From Burkholderiales bacterium 8X (lineage in GTDB: Bacteria > Pseudomonadota > Gammaproteobacteria > Burkholderiales > Burkholderiaceae_C), in assembly GCA_902506565.1 (NCBI GenBank), contig LR732703.1, positions 3,516,256 to 3,580,255 of the forward strand: a DNA stretch of 64,000 bases, written 5' to 3'. The notes under the pieces are model-generated. The model searched no databases. It was given only the letters and a program-made list of their open reading frames with translations, and had not been told where the DNA came from. Below, in pieces: positions 29,973-40,299 of this stretch. The position numbers and the translations under genes were made by a program. Each line of letters starts with the position of its first letter. The first letter of the stretch is position 1.

Positions 29973-31325
29973 TCACTCCTTGGCGCCGACCACCACGGTC
30001 ACCATGCGCTCCGGCTGCAGCTTTCGGGCGAAGGCTGCGCGAATGTCCGAGGCGCTCACGGCGTTGATTCGATCGGTCCAGGTGTCCAGGTAGTCGAGCG
30101 GCAGATCGTTCCAGGCGATGTTCGACAGGTTGCCTAGCAGCTTCCGGTTGCTGTCGAGCAGCAGCGGAAAGCCGCCGACCAGGTTGTCCTTGGCGGCCTT
30201 GAGCTCGGCGGCGGTCGGCCCGTCCGCCACGAAGCGCGCGAGCACCTCGCGCGAGACCCTGACGGCTTCGGCCGCCTGGTCGGGACGGGTCTGGAAGCCG
30301 ATGCGGAAGGCGCCCGCATGCAGGCCCGGCGAAAAGCCGCTCGACACGCTATAGGCCAGCCCGCGCTTCTCGCGCACCTCCTCGGTCAGCCGCGAGACGA
30401 AGCCGCCGCCCCCCAGGATGTAGTTGCCGACGGTGAGCGCGAAGTGATCGGGATCGCGGCGGGCGTAGCCCGTCTGGCCGATCAGCACGTGCGCCTGCGC
30501 CGACTCGAAAGGAATCCGCTGGTCCCGGGCGGCTGCGAGCGGCGCCACCTCGGCGACCGGCGGCAAGGCATCGCACGCACCTGGCGCGGCAGGTGCGAGC
30601 CGCGAGAACAGCGCGTTGGCGATCGCATCCGCCTGGGCCCGGCTCATGGCACCGACCATGCTCACCTTGGCACGGCACGGAATCACGTAGCGCGCATGGC
30701 GCTCGCGCATCGCCGCCACGTCGATCCGGGCCAGCGTCGCCTCGGTGGTTTCACGACCGTAGGGATGATCGCCGTAGACCGCCGCACCGAAGGCCTTGCC
30801 GGCGATGGTCGCCGGCTTGGTGTTGGACTCGCGGATCGAGGCGCCGATGCGTTCGCGTTCGCGCTGCCAGACAGCCTCCGGAAATGCGGGCTGCCCGATT
30901 TCGCGGGCCGCCAGCGCGACGGCCTTGTCCAGGAGCGCCGGCTTCGACAGCGAGCGCAGCGAGAAGCTCATGCGATCTGCGCCGGCGCTGGCATCGAAGT
31001 CGGCGCCGAGGTCGGCCCAGGCTTCGCCCAGGGCATTCTGGTCGAGCGCCGGCTCGTTGCCGACCGCCTGGATGCCCTTCTCGATCATGCCCGCAGTCAC
31101 GCTGGCCAATCCGGCGCGATCCGCCGGATCGCGCCGGCCGCCGGCATCGAAATCGATCTCCACGTCGACGATCGGCAGGGCCTGCGTCGTGATGAGGTAG
31201 ACGCGTGCGCCGTTGGCGAGCGTCCAGTGTTCGATCGGCAAGGCGGCCTGGGCGGCCAGTGCGACGCAGGCGACCGCACCGGCCAGCAGGCCGCGCAGGG
31301 GAAGGAGGAAAACGCGAGTGTTCAT
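29973..31325 (-). CDS. M16-family peptidase-like protein lacking the HxxEH motif
   Basis: A 450-residue exported protein of the insulinase (M16) family. It has a signal peptide (LLAGAVACVALAAQA) and starts the mature part LPIEHWTLANGARVYLI. The position where active enzymes have HxxEH reads LASVTAGMIEKGIQA, so zinc and catalytic residues are missing. It ends in the GLAYSVSSGFSPG-type C-terminal domain. It probably forms a heterodimer with the adjacent catalytic gene (31339-32799), 13 bases upstream. Confidence 0.88.
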   Translation of the reverse strand: MNTRVFLLPLRGLLAGAVACVALAAQAALPIEHWTLANGARVYLITTQALPIVDVEIDFDAGGRRDPADRAGLASVTAGMIEKGIQAVGNEPALDQNALGEAWADLGADFDASAGADRMSFSLRSLSKPALLDKAVALAAREIGQPAFPEAVWQRERERIGASIRESNTKPATIAGKAFGAAVYGDHPYGRETTEATLARIDVAAMRERHARYVIPCRAKVSMVGAMSRAQADAIANALFSRLAPAAPGACDALPPVAEVAPLAAARDQRIPFESAQAHVLIGQTGYARRDPDHFALTVGNYILGGGGFVSRLTEEVREKRGLAYSVSSGFSPGLHAGAFRIGFQTRPDQAAEAVRVSREVLARFVADGPTAAELKAAKDNLVGGFPLLLDSNRKLLGNLSNIAWNDLPLDYLDTWTDRINAVSASDIRAAFARKLQPERMVTVVVGAKE

Positions 31326-31338
31326 GAAGTCGTTCCGT

Positions 31339-32799
31339 TCAACGCATCTCGCCGGCCGGTACCGCGCCGGCACGGGCTCTGCGCTGGGCATCGACCGGCA
31401 GCGGTCGCAACGTGGCCACGGTCAGCTGGTCGTCGCCGAAATACTTGGCTGCGGTCGCCTGCACCTGCTCGGCGGTGATCGCCTGCAGCCGGTCGATGAT
31501 CTGCTTGCTCGCATCGAGCGGCAGGCCCTGAATCCAATTGCTGCCGAGTTCGCGCGCCTGGGACATCACCGAGTCGAGCTTGTAGGTCTCGCTGGCCACC
31601 CATTGGGTCTTGACCCGGGCCAGCTCGGCCGCGCCGACGCCCTCGCGGGCGATCTTGCCGACCTCCGCCCGCAGTGCGGCTTCGACGGCCTCCGGCGTCT
31701 GGCCGGCTGCCGGAACGCCGTCGAGCACGAAAAGCTGGGGGCCGCGACCGACCAGGCCCGAATAAGCGCCGACCGAATCGGCGACCCGCGTGGGACCCTG
31801 CGTCAGCGCACGGTCGAGACGCGCGCCCGGATAGCCGTCCAGCACCGCAGCGAGCACGGCCAGCGCATAGGGGTCGCGTTCGACATCGGCCTCGAAGGCC
31901 TCGGCGCTCGGCATCTGCGGAATGCGGAAAGCCAGGGAGACGTAGGCCTGCTCGGCGGGCGCCTTGAACTCGACGCGGCGGATGCCTCGCTGCGGCGGCT
32001 CGGTCCGCGGCTTGCGCGATGGCACCGCGCGCTGAGGAATCTGTCCGTAGGTCTTCTCCGCCAGCCGGCGGACCTGCTCGACATCGACATCGCCGGCGAT
32101 GACGATGGCCGCATTGGCGGGCACGTACCAGCGCTGGTAGAACTCGCGCGCGTCGGCGGGCGTCATGGATTCGAGATCGCTCATCCAGCCGACGATCGGC
32201 CGTCGATACGGGGACGCGGTGAAGACCGCGGCATTCTGCTGTTCGCCCAGCAGCGCCCGCGGCTGGTCGTCGGTTCGCAGGCGGCGTTCTTCCTTGACGA
32301 CTTCGAGTTCACGCTTGAATTCATCGTCCGGCCATTGGTTGTTGGCGAACCGATCGGCTTCCAGCCGCATCACCTGCTCGAGCTTGCCGGCCGGGATCTG
32401 CTGGTAGTAGCCGGTGGCGTCGCGCATCGTGAAGGCGTTCTCGCGGCCACCCAGCGCAGCCACCTGGCGCGAGAACTCGCCGGCCTTGAGTTCCTTGGTG
32501 CCCTTGAACAGCATGTGCTCCAGCACATGCGCGACGCCGGTGGTGCCGTCGACTTCGTCCATCGAGCCGACCCGGACCCAGACCATCTGCACCGCGGTCG
32601 GTGCCCGCCGGTCGGGCTTGACGATCAGCGTCATGCCATTGGCCAGCTTGAACTGGCGGGGCGCGGTGGCAGACAGATCGGCCGAAATGGAAGTGGAAGG
32701 AGGAGGAACCTGCGCAGTCGCGGGAAGGAGCCCGGACGCGAAGAGCGCCAGGACCCACACCGCACCCGACGCAGCACGGCGTGGCGAAGAGCGTTTCAT
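31339..32799 (-). CDS. M16-family zinc peptidase (catalytic partner)
   Basis: A 486-residue exported insulinase-family metallopeptidase. The signal peptide (VWVLALFASGLLPATAQ) is followed by the FKLANGMTLIVKPDRRAP start. The zinc motif is HVLEHMLFKGT (HxxEH) near residue 80, and the downstream Glu ligand region is EVVKEERRLRTDDQ. The substrate is unknown. The ATG at 32799 has GGAG 7 bases upstream, and is preferred over an upstream in-frame start. It is divergent from ftsY with 29 bases between starts. Confidence 0.92.
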   Translation of the reverse strand: MKRSSPRRAASGAVWVLALFASGLLPATAQVPPPSTSISADLSATAPRQFKLANGMTLIVKPDRRAPTAVQMVWVRVGSMDEVDGTTGVAHVLEHMLFKGTKELKAGEFSRQVAALGGRENAFTMRDATGYYQQIPAGKLEQVMRLEADRFANNQWPDDEFKRELEVVKEERRLRTDDQPRALLGEQQNAAVFTASPYRRPIVGWMSDLESMTPADAREFYQRWYVPANAAIVIAGDVDVEQVRRLAEKTYGQIPQRAVPSRKPRTEPPQRGIRRVEFKAPAEQAYVSLAFRIPQMPSAEAFEADVERDPYALAVLAAVLDGYPGARLDRALTQGPTRVADSVGAYSGLVGRGPQLFVLDGVPAAGQTPEAVEAALRAEVGKIAREGVGAAELARVKTQWVASETYKLDSVMSQARELGSNWIQGLPLDASKQIIDRLQAITAEQVQATAAKYFGDDQLTVATLRPLPVDAQRRARAGAVPAGEMR

Positions 32800-32828
32800 A
32801 GAATGGCTCCGATTGTAAAAACGCACCG

Positions 32829-34250
<1,422 letters not shown>

Positions 34251-34253
34251 GGT

Positions 34254-34580
34254 TCAGGCGGTCAGTGTCAGGTGATCGACCGCCGCAGCTTCATCGGCGG
34301 TTTCGAGGTAGCGCAATTCGCAATTGCCAAGGCGGATGACATCGCGATTGCGCAGCAGTTGCTGCTCGATCCGAACACCATTCACATAGGTGCCATTCCG
34401 GCTTTGCAGGTCGCAGAGGATCGGACCGTTGTCCGATTCGCAGATCGAAGCGTGCAGTCGACTGACGCGGGGATGGTCGAGCGGCATGTCGCAGCGCTCG
34501 CTCCGGCCCAGGGTGACCAAGCCCTTCTTCAACGGAAAGAGCTTGGCCTTGTGAGTTCCAAGCAAGATCAGGCTGGCCAT
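34254..34580 (-). CDS. FHA-domain protein
   Basis: A 108-residue protein consisting of one forkhead-associated phosphopeptide-binding domain. The hallmark residues are present: LGRSERCD, then HPRVSRLHASI (Ser and His of the SxxH motif), then DLQSRNGTYVNG. The internal ATG at 34580 (MASLILLG) gives a domain-sized protein; the longer frame upstream lacks support. It has no fused kinase or membrane segment. Its partner is unknown. Convergent with ftsY and divergent from rpoH. Confidence 0.88.
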   Translation of the reverse strand: MASLILLGTHKAKLFPLKKGLVTLGRSERCDMPLDHPRVSRLHASICESDNGPILCDLQSRNGTYVNGVRIEQQLLRNRDVIRLGNCELRYLETADEAAAVDHLTLTA

Positions 34581-34903
34581 TGCACGTAGGAAAAGGCTTT
34601 CATGAGCAGCGACTTTGCCAGAAAAAAAGGCAATTCGCCCCAAAGGTGTGACCAAATGTATTAACAATCGAACTCAGCTGAACTCCACCTACAGCCTCGT
34701 GGCGATTGGCCTCACGGCTGCCGCATTGATAAGGTCCAGGCTTGCGCTCAAAGCCGCCAGATTTCAAATGCCGACTGCCGGGCTCCGACGACCGTCCCCC
34801 TTGTGCACCGAGGCATCGGCTTTATATACGTGTCGATGGAAGCAAGCTTGAGCCCATAGGCGCAACCTATGAAGCCGATTGGCGGGCGGTCGGAACCTCG
34901 TAC
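34581..34903. other. Intergenic region between FHA gene and rpoH
   Basis: No gene is supported here. The stretch is visibly richer in A and T than its surroundings, including AAAAAAA, TTAACAATCG and TTTATATACG. A possible promoter toward rpoH is TTGTGC at 34801, 16 bases, TATATA at 34823-34828. A second one, nearer the CIRCE element, is listed separately. A 78-codon frame within it has no ribosome site or recognisable product. Confidence 0.6.
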
Positions 34904-34906
34904 TTA
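34879..34906 (+). promoter_or_regulatory. Candidate rpoH promoter next to CIRCE
   Basis: TTGGCG at 34879-34884, a 16-base spacer, and TACTTA at 34901-34906. The -10 overlaps the left arm of CIRCE, so HrcA binding would block it. The -10 match is only fair, and the alternative promoter at 34801-34828 would place CIRCE in the leader instead. Confidence 0.35.
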
Positions 34907-34930
34907 GCACTCCCTCTAACCGAGTGCTAA
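34904..34930 (+). promoter_or_regulatory. CIRCE operator (HrcA binding site) upstream of rpoH
   Basis: A perfect match to the CIRCE consensus: TTAGCACTC at 34904-34912, a 9-base spacer, and GAGTGCTAA at 34922-34930. It ends 28 bases before the rpoH start codon. This is the known target of HrcA, whose gene is at 111-1115, and predicts HrcA repression of the heat-shock sigma factor. Confidence 0.95.
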
Positions 34931-34958
34931 TATGTTTTCCATTCAAGGAGTTTCCTCA

Positions 34959-35903
34959 ATGACGACATTGTCCGGAGCCTCGACCCATCAGCTCGCGGTT
35001 GCCAACCCTTGGTCGGTGGTGCCGTCGCTGGGCAACCTCGACGCGTACATTTCCGCCGCGAATCGACTACCCCTCCTCACGCTCGAAGAAGAGCAAGGTT
35101 TCGCGCGCCGTCTGCGCGACCACAACGATCTCGAAGCCGCCGGTGCCCTGGTTCTTTCGCACCTGCGCCTGGTCGTTTCGATCTCTCGCCAATACCTCGG
35201 TTACGGTTTGCCGCACGGTGACCTGATCCAGGAAGGCAACGTCGGCCTGATGAAAGCGGTCAAGCGCTTCGATCCCGACCAGGGCGTCCGGCTGGTGAGC
35301 TACGCCATGCACTGGATCAAGGCCGAGATCCACGAGTACATCCTGAAGAACTGGCGCATGGTCAAGGTCGCCACGACCAAGGCCCAGCGCAAGCTGTTCT
35401 TCAACCTGCGCTCGATGAAGCAGAGCTTCAAGGCCGACGCAGCGTCCTCGGAAGGCGGCGATACCCATCGCGACACCTTGAGTTCGGCCGAAGTCGCCCA
35501 GATGGCGACCCGGCTGAACGTCAAGCCCGAAGAAGTGCTCGAGATGGAAACCCGCCTGTCCGGCGGGGACGTGCTGCTGGACCCGAGCCCGAACGACGAT
35601 GGCGACGAAGGTTTCGGTCCGATCGCCTACCTGACCGATGTCACCCAGGAGCCGACCGCGAAGATCGAATCCGCCCAGCGCGATCGTCTGGCGACCGATG
35701 GCATTTCGACCGCGCTCGCGGCGCTGGACGACCGGAGCCGCCGCATCGTCGAGGAGCGGTGGCTCAAGGTCAACGACGACGGCTCGGGCGGCATGACGCT
35801 GCACGACCTGGCCGACGTGTATGGCGTGAGTGCCGAGCGGATCCGCCAGATCGAAGTGGCGGCCATGAAGAAGATGAAGAAGGCGCTGGCCCAGTACGCC
35901 TGA
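34959..35903 (+). CDS. rpoH: Heat-shock RNA polymerase sigma factor RpoH (sigma32)
   Basis: Sigma32 directs transcription of chaperone and protease genes. The 314-residue protein has region 2 (DLIQEGNVGLMKAVKRFD and SYAMHWIKAEIHEYI), the RpoH box AQRKLFFNLRSMK, and a region 4 helix-turn-helix (LHDLADVYGVSAERIRQIE). The ATG at 34959 has AAGGAG at 34945-34950. An in-frame ATG at 34932 sits right against CIRCE without a ribosome site and is rejected. A CIRCE element at 34904-34930 implies control by HrcA. Confidence 0.97.
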   Translation: MTTLSGASTHQLAVANPWSVVPSLGNLDAYISAANRLPLLTLEEEQGFARRLRDHNDLEAAGALVLSHLRLVVSISRQYLGYGLPHGDLIQEGNVGLMKAVKRFDPDQGVRLVSYAMHWIKAEIHEYILKNWRMVKVATTKAQRKLFFNLRSMKQSFKADAASSEGGDTHRDTLSSAEVAQMATRLNVKPEEVLEMETRLSGGDVLLDPSPNDDGDEGFGPIAYLTDVTQEPTAKIESAQRDRLATDGISTALAALDDRSRRIVEERWLKVNDDGSGGMTLHDLADVYGVSAERIRQIEVAAMKKMKKALAQYA

Positions 35904-35991
35904 CGAAGTCAGGTGACGAACGACGGCCTCGACGCGGGCATCGAGTCGGCCTCGACTCGGGCGCTGGATCGACCGTCCCCTCGGCCGTGAC

Positions 35992-36606
35992 TTAGGCCTT
36001 CAGCAAGGCCCGCAGGTCGCTCACCATTGCCGGCACGCCGGCGCCATAGCGCGTATAGAGCCTCAGGCGGCCGGTCTGGTCGTAGACGAAGCTTGCAGCC
36101 GAGTGGTCCATCGAATAGCTGGTCGGCGTCTTGCCCTCTACCTTCTTGTAGTAGACCTTGTACTCCTTGGCCAGGGCGGCAAGCTGCTCCTGCGTCGGAA
36201 TGAGCGCGACGAAGCTGGCGTCGAAGGCCTCCATGTACGCCTTCATCACCGCGGGTGTATCGCGCGCCGGGTCGACCGTGATGAACACCACCTGCAGCTT
36301 GTTGCCGTCCGCGCCGAGCTGCTGCTTGACCTGCGCCATCTCGGTCATGGTGGTCGGGCAGACATCCGGGCATTGCGCATAGCCGAAGAAGAGCACCACG
36401 AGCTTTCCCTTGAAGTCGGCCAGCGTGCGCTGCTTGCCGTCGGCGTCGGTCAACTGGAAGCCCTTCGCGTAGTCGGCACCGGTGATGTCAATCGAGTTGA
36501 AGCTGGCTTTTTCCTCGGTGCATCCGACCATCGAGACTCCGGCGCCGATGGCCGCGAGCGCGAAGGGAAACCTGCCGATGACGCTGAGAGCTTGTCGCTT
36601 GTTCAT
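35992..36606 (-). CDS. SCO1/SenC family copper chaperone
   Basis: A thioredoxin-fold protein that delivers copper to the CuA site of cytochrome oxidase or keeps its cysteines reduced. The 204-residue product has a lipoprotein-like N terminus (AIGAGVSMVGC), the copper-binding CPDVC motif in FFGYAQCPDVCPTT, and a conserved His in YSMDHSAASFVYD. It is the last gene of the minus-strand oxidase assembly locus, five bases after ctaB. Confidence 0.94.
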   Translation of the reverse strand: MNKRQALSVIGRFPFALAAIGAGVSMVGCTEEKASFNSIDITGADYAKGFQLTDADGKQRTLADFKGKLVVLFFGYAQCPDVCPTTMTEMAQVKQQLGADGNKLQVVFITVDPARDTPAVMKAYMEAFDASFVALIPTQEQLAALAKEYKVYYKKVEGKTPTSYSMDHSAASFVYDQTGRLRLYTRYGAGVPAMVSDLRALLKA

Positions 36607-36611
36607 GGGGA

Positions 36612-37517
36612 TCAACGAAGGTAGTGGTCGAGAAGCAGCGCCGCGAACAGCACGCTCAAATGGATCAACGAGAAGCGGAAGGTCCGCCGTGCCAAGGCGT
36701 CGGAATAGTTTCGCCAGAGGGCGAAGGCATAGCCGGTGAAGCCGAAGCTGACCGCGACCGCCACGGCCAGGTAGAGCCAGCCGCTCATGCCGTAAATGAA
36801 CGGCATCAGGCAAGCCGCGAACAGGATGAAGGTGTAGAGCAGCACCTGGAGCCGCGTGAACTCGTTGCCGTGGGTGACCGGAAGCATCGGAAGCCCCGCC
36901 TTGCGGTAATCCTCGACCCGGTAAAGCGCCAGCGCCCAGAAGTGCGGCGGCGTCCACAAGAAGATGATGAGGAAAAGGATCAACGCCTCGGGTCCGACAT
37001 CGCCCGTCATGGCGGCCCAGCCGAGCACCGGCGGCATGGCGCCCGAGGCACCGCCGATCACGATGTTCTGCGGCGTCAGGGGCTTGAGGATGACCGTGTA
37101 GATGACGGCATAGCCGACGAAGGTGGCGAAGGTGAGCCACATCGTGAGCGGGTTGACCGCTACCCACAGCAGGCCGGAACCCAACGCGCAAAGGACCGCC
37201 GAGAAGATCAGGGCCTGGCGATCGCTCAACTGTCCCCGGGCGGTGGGTCGCCAGGCGGTGCGCCTCATCTTGGCATCGATGCCCTTTTCCACCAGGCAAT
37301 TGAAAGCCGCCGCCGCACCCGCCACCAGCCAGATTCCCGCGCAGGCCAGCAAGCCCTGCCGCAGGTCCGCCAGGCTCGGGACGCCGGGGACGGCGAGCAC
37401 CATGCCGATCAGCGCGCAAAAAACGATCAGCTGCACCACCCGCGGCTTGGTCAACGCGTAGAACTGGCGCAGCACGCCGAGCGTCGGCAGCGCATGGGTC
37501 GATGCAGGCGTGCTCAT
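36612..37517 (-). CDS. ctaB: Protoheme IX farnesyltransferase (heme O synthase)
   Basis: An inner-membrane prenyltransferase that converts heme B to heme O. The 301-residue polytopic protein has the Asp/Asn-rich catalytic pattern ([20 protein letters not shown]), [22 protein letters not shown] loops and the [20 protein letters not shown] region. The ATG at 37517 overlaps the ctaA stop by 4 bases. Confidence 0.95.
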   Translation of the reverse strand: MSTPASTHALPTLGVLRQFYALTKPRVVQLIVFCALIGMVLAVPGVPSLADLRQGLLACAGIWLVAGAAAAFNCLVEKGIDAKMRRTAWRPTARGQLSDRQALIFSAVLCALGSGLLWVAVNPLTMWLTFATFVGYAVIYTVILKPLTPQNIVIGGASGAMPPVLGWAAMTGDVGPEALILFLIIFLWTPPHFWALALYRVEDYRKAGLPMLPVTHGNEFTRLQVLLYTFILFAACLMPFIYGMSGWLYLAVAVAVSFGFTGYAFALWRNYSDALARRTFRFSLIHLSVLFAALLLDHYLR

Positions 37518-38719
37518 CGCGCAACCTCCATGCGTGGGTTCGGCTGGTTTCGCAGGTCGCGAGCTCGAGCTGCTGCCGCTGCCGCGAAGCGCGTCTCGCA
37601 AAGCGCCCAGGTCAGCACGACCACCATCGCCGCGGCACCGCCGGTATGAAGAACGGCCGCGATCAAGGGCCAGCCCAGCAGGACGTTGCCGAGCCCGGTC
37701 GCCAGTTGGAGCAAGGCCAGGCCACCGAGCCATCGGGCCTGCGGCCGCAGCGACGCACTTCCCCGCCACAGCCGGAGGACGAGCAGCCCGATCGCAACGA
37801 AGACCACATAGGACATGAGGCGGTGCGTGTAGTGGATCGCGGTGAGCGCCGAGAAATCGATGGTGCCACCCCCGGCAGCCTCGCCGAGCGATCGCCAGAT
37901 CTGGAAGCCCTGCGAGAAGTTCATCGGTGGCCACCAGCTGCCCTGGCATTGCGGAAACTGGGTGCACGCCAGCACCGCATAGTTGGTGCTGACCCAACCG
38001 CCCAGCGCAATCTGCAGGACGAGCAATGCCAAGACGGCGAAGAGGCCGAGCCGCAAGCCCGGCGCTAGCGGCGACGGCGCACGGTCCGAAGCGGCCTGCC
38101 GATATCGAACGGCCTGGATGCAAAGCAACGCGAGCAGCACCATGGCGCCCATCAGGTGCAGCGTGACGATGGCGGGGTAAAGCTTCCAGGTCACGGTCAG
38201 CGCACCGAATGCGCCTTGCAGGCAGACCCAGACCAGCGTCGACATCGGCCACCAGAGGCTCAGCGGCCGGTCGCGCGCCTGTTCGGCCGGCCGCCGTCGC
38301 TGACTGCGTCGGGTGAGCCACGTGGAAACGGTCAGGACGAGGATCAGGAAACCGACGCCGGTGGCAAGGTAGCGATGCACCATCTCGACCCAGGCCTTGC
38401 CGTGCGTCACCGGGCCGGTCGGTTGCGCGGCCTGCGCCATCGCGATGTCATGGCGGGCGCCGAGGGGGCTGGCGTTCCCGTAGCAGCCCGGCCAATCGGG
38501 GCAGCCGAGACCCGAATCGGTCAATCGTGTGAACGCGCCGAAAAGCGTCAGGTCGAAGGTGAGGAACAGCGTCAGCACCGTGAGCGCGTAGAGCTTTCGG
38601 GCCGGGCCGCTACCGGCGTTGTGGCGCCAGACCCAGAGCAGCGGGCCCAGCGCCACCAACACGCCGACCGCCAACAGCCAGAAGATCGGCGCGAGGTCGT
38701 AGAGCGGGTTGGAGCTCAT
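37514..38719 (-). CDS. ctaA: Heme A synthase (CtaA/COX15)
   Basis: An inner-membrane enzyme that oxidises heme O to heme A for the oxidase. The 401-residue protein has eight or so hydrophobic segments, a conserved [19 protein letters not shown] block with a cysteine pair, heme-ligand histidines in [16 protein letters not shown] and [10 protein letters not shown], and a second cysteine pair in LACTQFPQC. Start at 38719 (MSSNPLYDL); the longer frame upstream overlaps the previous gene and is rejected. Confidence 0.94.
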   Translation of the reverse strand: MSSNPLYDLAPIFWLLAVGVLVALGPLLWVWRHNAGSGPARKLYALTVLTLFLTFDLTLFGAFTRLTDSGLGCPDWPGCYGNASPLGARHDIAMAQAAQPTGPVTHGKAWVEMVHRYLATGVGFLILVLTVSTWLTRRSQRRRPAEQARDRPLSLWWPMSTLVWVCLQGAFGALTVTWKLYPAIVTLHLMGAMVLLALLCIQAVRYRQAASDRAPSPLAPGLRLGLFAVLALLVLQIALGGWVSTNYAVLACTQFPQCQGSWWPPMNFSQGFQIWRSLGEAAGGGTIDFSALTAIHYTHRLMSYVVFVAIGLLVLRLWRGSASLRPQARWLGGLALLQLATGLGNVLLGWPLIAAVLHTGGAAAMVVVLTWALCETRFAAAAAARARDLRNQPNPRMEVAR

Positions 38720-38732
38720 GCAGCGAATCGGC

Positions 38733-39407
38733 TCAGCGGCCGGCCTCGTCCCAGGAACCCGAAGCCCGCAGCAAGCGGTCGAGATCCCGCTTGGCACGGC
38801 TGGCGCCCTCGACCTCCATGCCGGCAGGAAAGCGCATCATCCAGTTGCCGAGCGGGTCGACGATATAGAGATGATCCTGGAGCGCGGAGCCCGGCGCCGG
38901 AACCAGCCACTTGGCGAGTTCGGCTTCGGGGACGCGCAGCACGGTGGCCCCCTGGAGTCCGTTGTCGAGTCGATCGGGCACGGGCGCCGCGTCGCTCACC
39001 AGCCAGACCCGATCCATCCGATCCTTCTCGCGCCCGAGACTCTCGCGCAGCTGCCGCTGAAGGTAGAGATGCCGCTCGCATTGCGCATCGCAGGCGGCGC
39101 CCGACACCACCACCAGCAGCCATTGGCCCTTGAGTGCCGGAAGGCGGACGGTGCTGCCGTCGCGCGCGGTCCCAGCCAGGTTCGGCAGGCTTCGCTGGGG
39201 ATCGATCAGCTCGCCGTAGACCCGCCGTCCTTCCGGACGCACGACGTAATAGGCGAGGTAGGAGGCGATCACTGGTGCGGCGCAGCAGAGCAGCACCAGG
39301 ATCATCTTCCAACGCCCGCGAGACGTTCGGCGATCGTCGCCGCCGTCCAGCGCCTGCTGCGGCGAAGGCATCGAATGCACGGTCAGGCCCAGGGGCTCCT
39401 CAGCCAT
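38733..39407 (-). CDS. Membrane-anchored thioredoxin/SCO-like protein of the cox locus
   Basis: A 224-residue protein with one transmembrane helix near residues 35-57 (MILVLLCCAAPVIASYLAYYVV) and a periplasmic domain. The latter contains LKGQWLLVVVSGAACDAQCERH, i.e. a CxxxC pair in a thioredoxin/SCO-like position, and LYIVDPLGNWMMRFP resembling the SCO strand. I infer a role in copper or thiol handling during oxidase assembly. It overlaps the SURF1 gene by 8 bases. Confidence 0.72.
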   Translation of the reverse strand: MAEEPLGLTVHSMPSPQQALDGGDDRRTSRGRWKMILVLLCCAAPVIASYLAYYVVRPEGRRVYGELIDPQRSLPNLAGTARDGSTVRLPALKGQWLLVVVSGAACDAQCERHLYLQRQLRESLGREKDRMDRVWLVSDAAPVPDRLDNGLQGATVLRVPEAELAKWLVPAPGSALQDHLYIVDPLGNWMMRFPAGMEVEGASRAKRDLDRLLRASGSWDEAGR

Positions 39408-40248
39408 GGCGTGCGCGGCGCGAGCGGCGGAAGGGTGCGATGAATTGGAACCAGACATAGAGGATGACCACGAGGGCTGCGAGCCCGAACCACTGGAAGG
39501 CATAGCCGTAATGCTTTTCGACGCCCAGTGCAGGAGCCGGCCAGTCGCGCTGCAAACCTTCGGACGCCGGGCCGGCCTGCTGCAACGTCACGTCGGTGCG
39601 CAACGGCAGCTTGGTTTCGGCACGAAACGCCGCGAGCTCCAGATTTTGCCGGATGGCGGAAGGCCCCGGAGCGGCAGGCATGCTGACTCCGGTTGGGCCG
39701 TTGCCAGGAGCGGAAGTTCCGCTTGCCGAGCTTGCCGCCGGAGCCGGTGGACTGGACGATGTGGCCCTTGCGCCGCCATCTGCGGAAGCGGGTTCGTTCG
39801 GCTTGCCCGGACCGGACAGGTCGAGCAGGTGCGAAGGCGCCGGGGCGATGGTGCCGACGATCTCGACCAGCCCGGATGGCGTGGAAACGGGCATCAGCTG
39901 GGTTCGATCGTTGAAGTTGCGCTGCACCCAGCCCCGCTGGATCAGCACTGTCTGGTCGCTGCCCTCGAGCGCAAAGGGCGTGAGCACGTAGAAACCCGGC
40001 ACGCCGCGCATCTGCCGGTTGTCGAGGTACACGGTATGGGTCGGCAACCAGAGGCCTCGAAGCCTGACCGGGCGATGCATCGAATCCGTGGCCGGTTGCA
40101 TCGCCATGAATTCATCGGACGACAGCGGCGGCTGCTTCTTCTGCGCCTCGATCTCGGCTTGCAAGGCTTCTTTTTGCGCGGCCCTCGCAAGCTGCCACCG
40201 GCCCAGCGACACGCCGGCGGCGACGAGCCCCGCTGCGATCAGGGTCAT
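39400..40248 (-). CDS. SURF1-family cytochrome oxidase assembly protein
   Basis: SURF1 helps heme a insertion into CoxA. The 282-residue product has an N-terminal helix (MTLIAAGLVAAGVSLGRWQL), the family motifs LDNRQMRGVPGFYVLTP and VLIQRGWVQRNF, and a C-terminal helix (YGYAFQWFGLAALVVILYVW). A Gly/Ser/Pro/Ala-rich insert of about 45 residues separates the middle and the end. The ATG at 40248 is chosen; a TTG six bases upstream is an alternative. It is divergent from the DUF2909 gene. Confidence 0.92.
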   Translation of the reverse strand: MTLIAAGLVAAGVSLGRWQLARAAQKEALQAEIEAQKKQPPLSSDEFMAMQPATDSMHRPVRLRGLWLPTHTVYLDNRQMRGVPGFYVLTPFALEGSDQTVLIQRGWVQRNFNDRTQLMPVSTPSGLVEIVGTIAPAPSHLLDLSGPGKPNEPASADGGARATSSSPPAPAASSASGTSAPGNGPTGVSMPAAPGPSAIRQNLELAAFRAETKLPLRTDVTLQQAGPASEGLQRDWPAPALGVEKHYGYAFQWFGLAALVVILYVWFQFIAPFRRSRRARHG

Positions 40249-40299
40249 GAGCAACCAGCCGCCGACCCGCCTGCGAGGGCCGCGCGGATAATCCGAAGC

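Noticed and set aside
34615..34851. 78-codon frame in the rpoH upstream region
   Set aside because: No ribosome site, no recognisable product, and it overlaps the candidate promoter region.
34932..34958. Upstream in-frame ATG for rpoH
   Set aside because: It directly abuts CIRCE with no ribosome site, whereas AAGGAG precedes the ATG at 34959.
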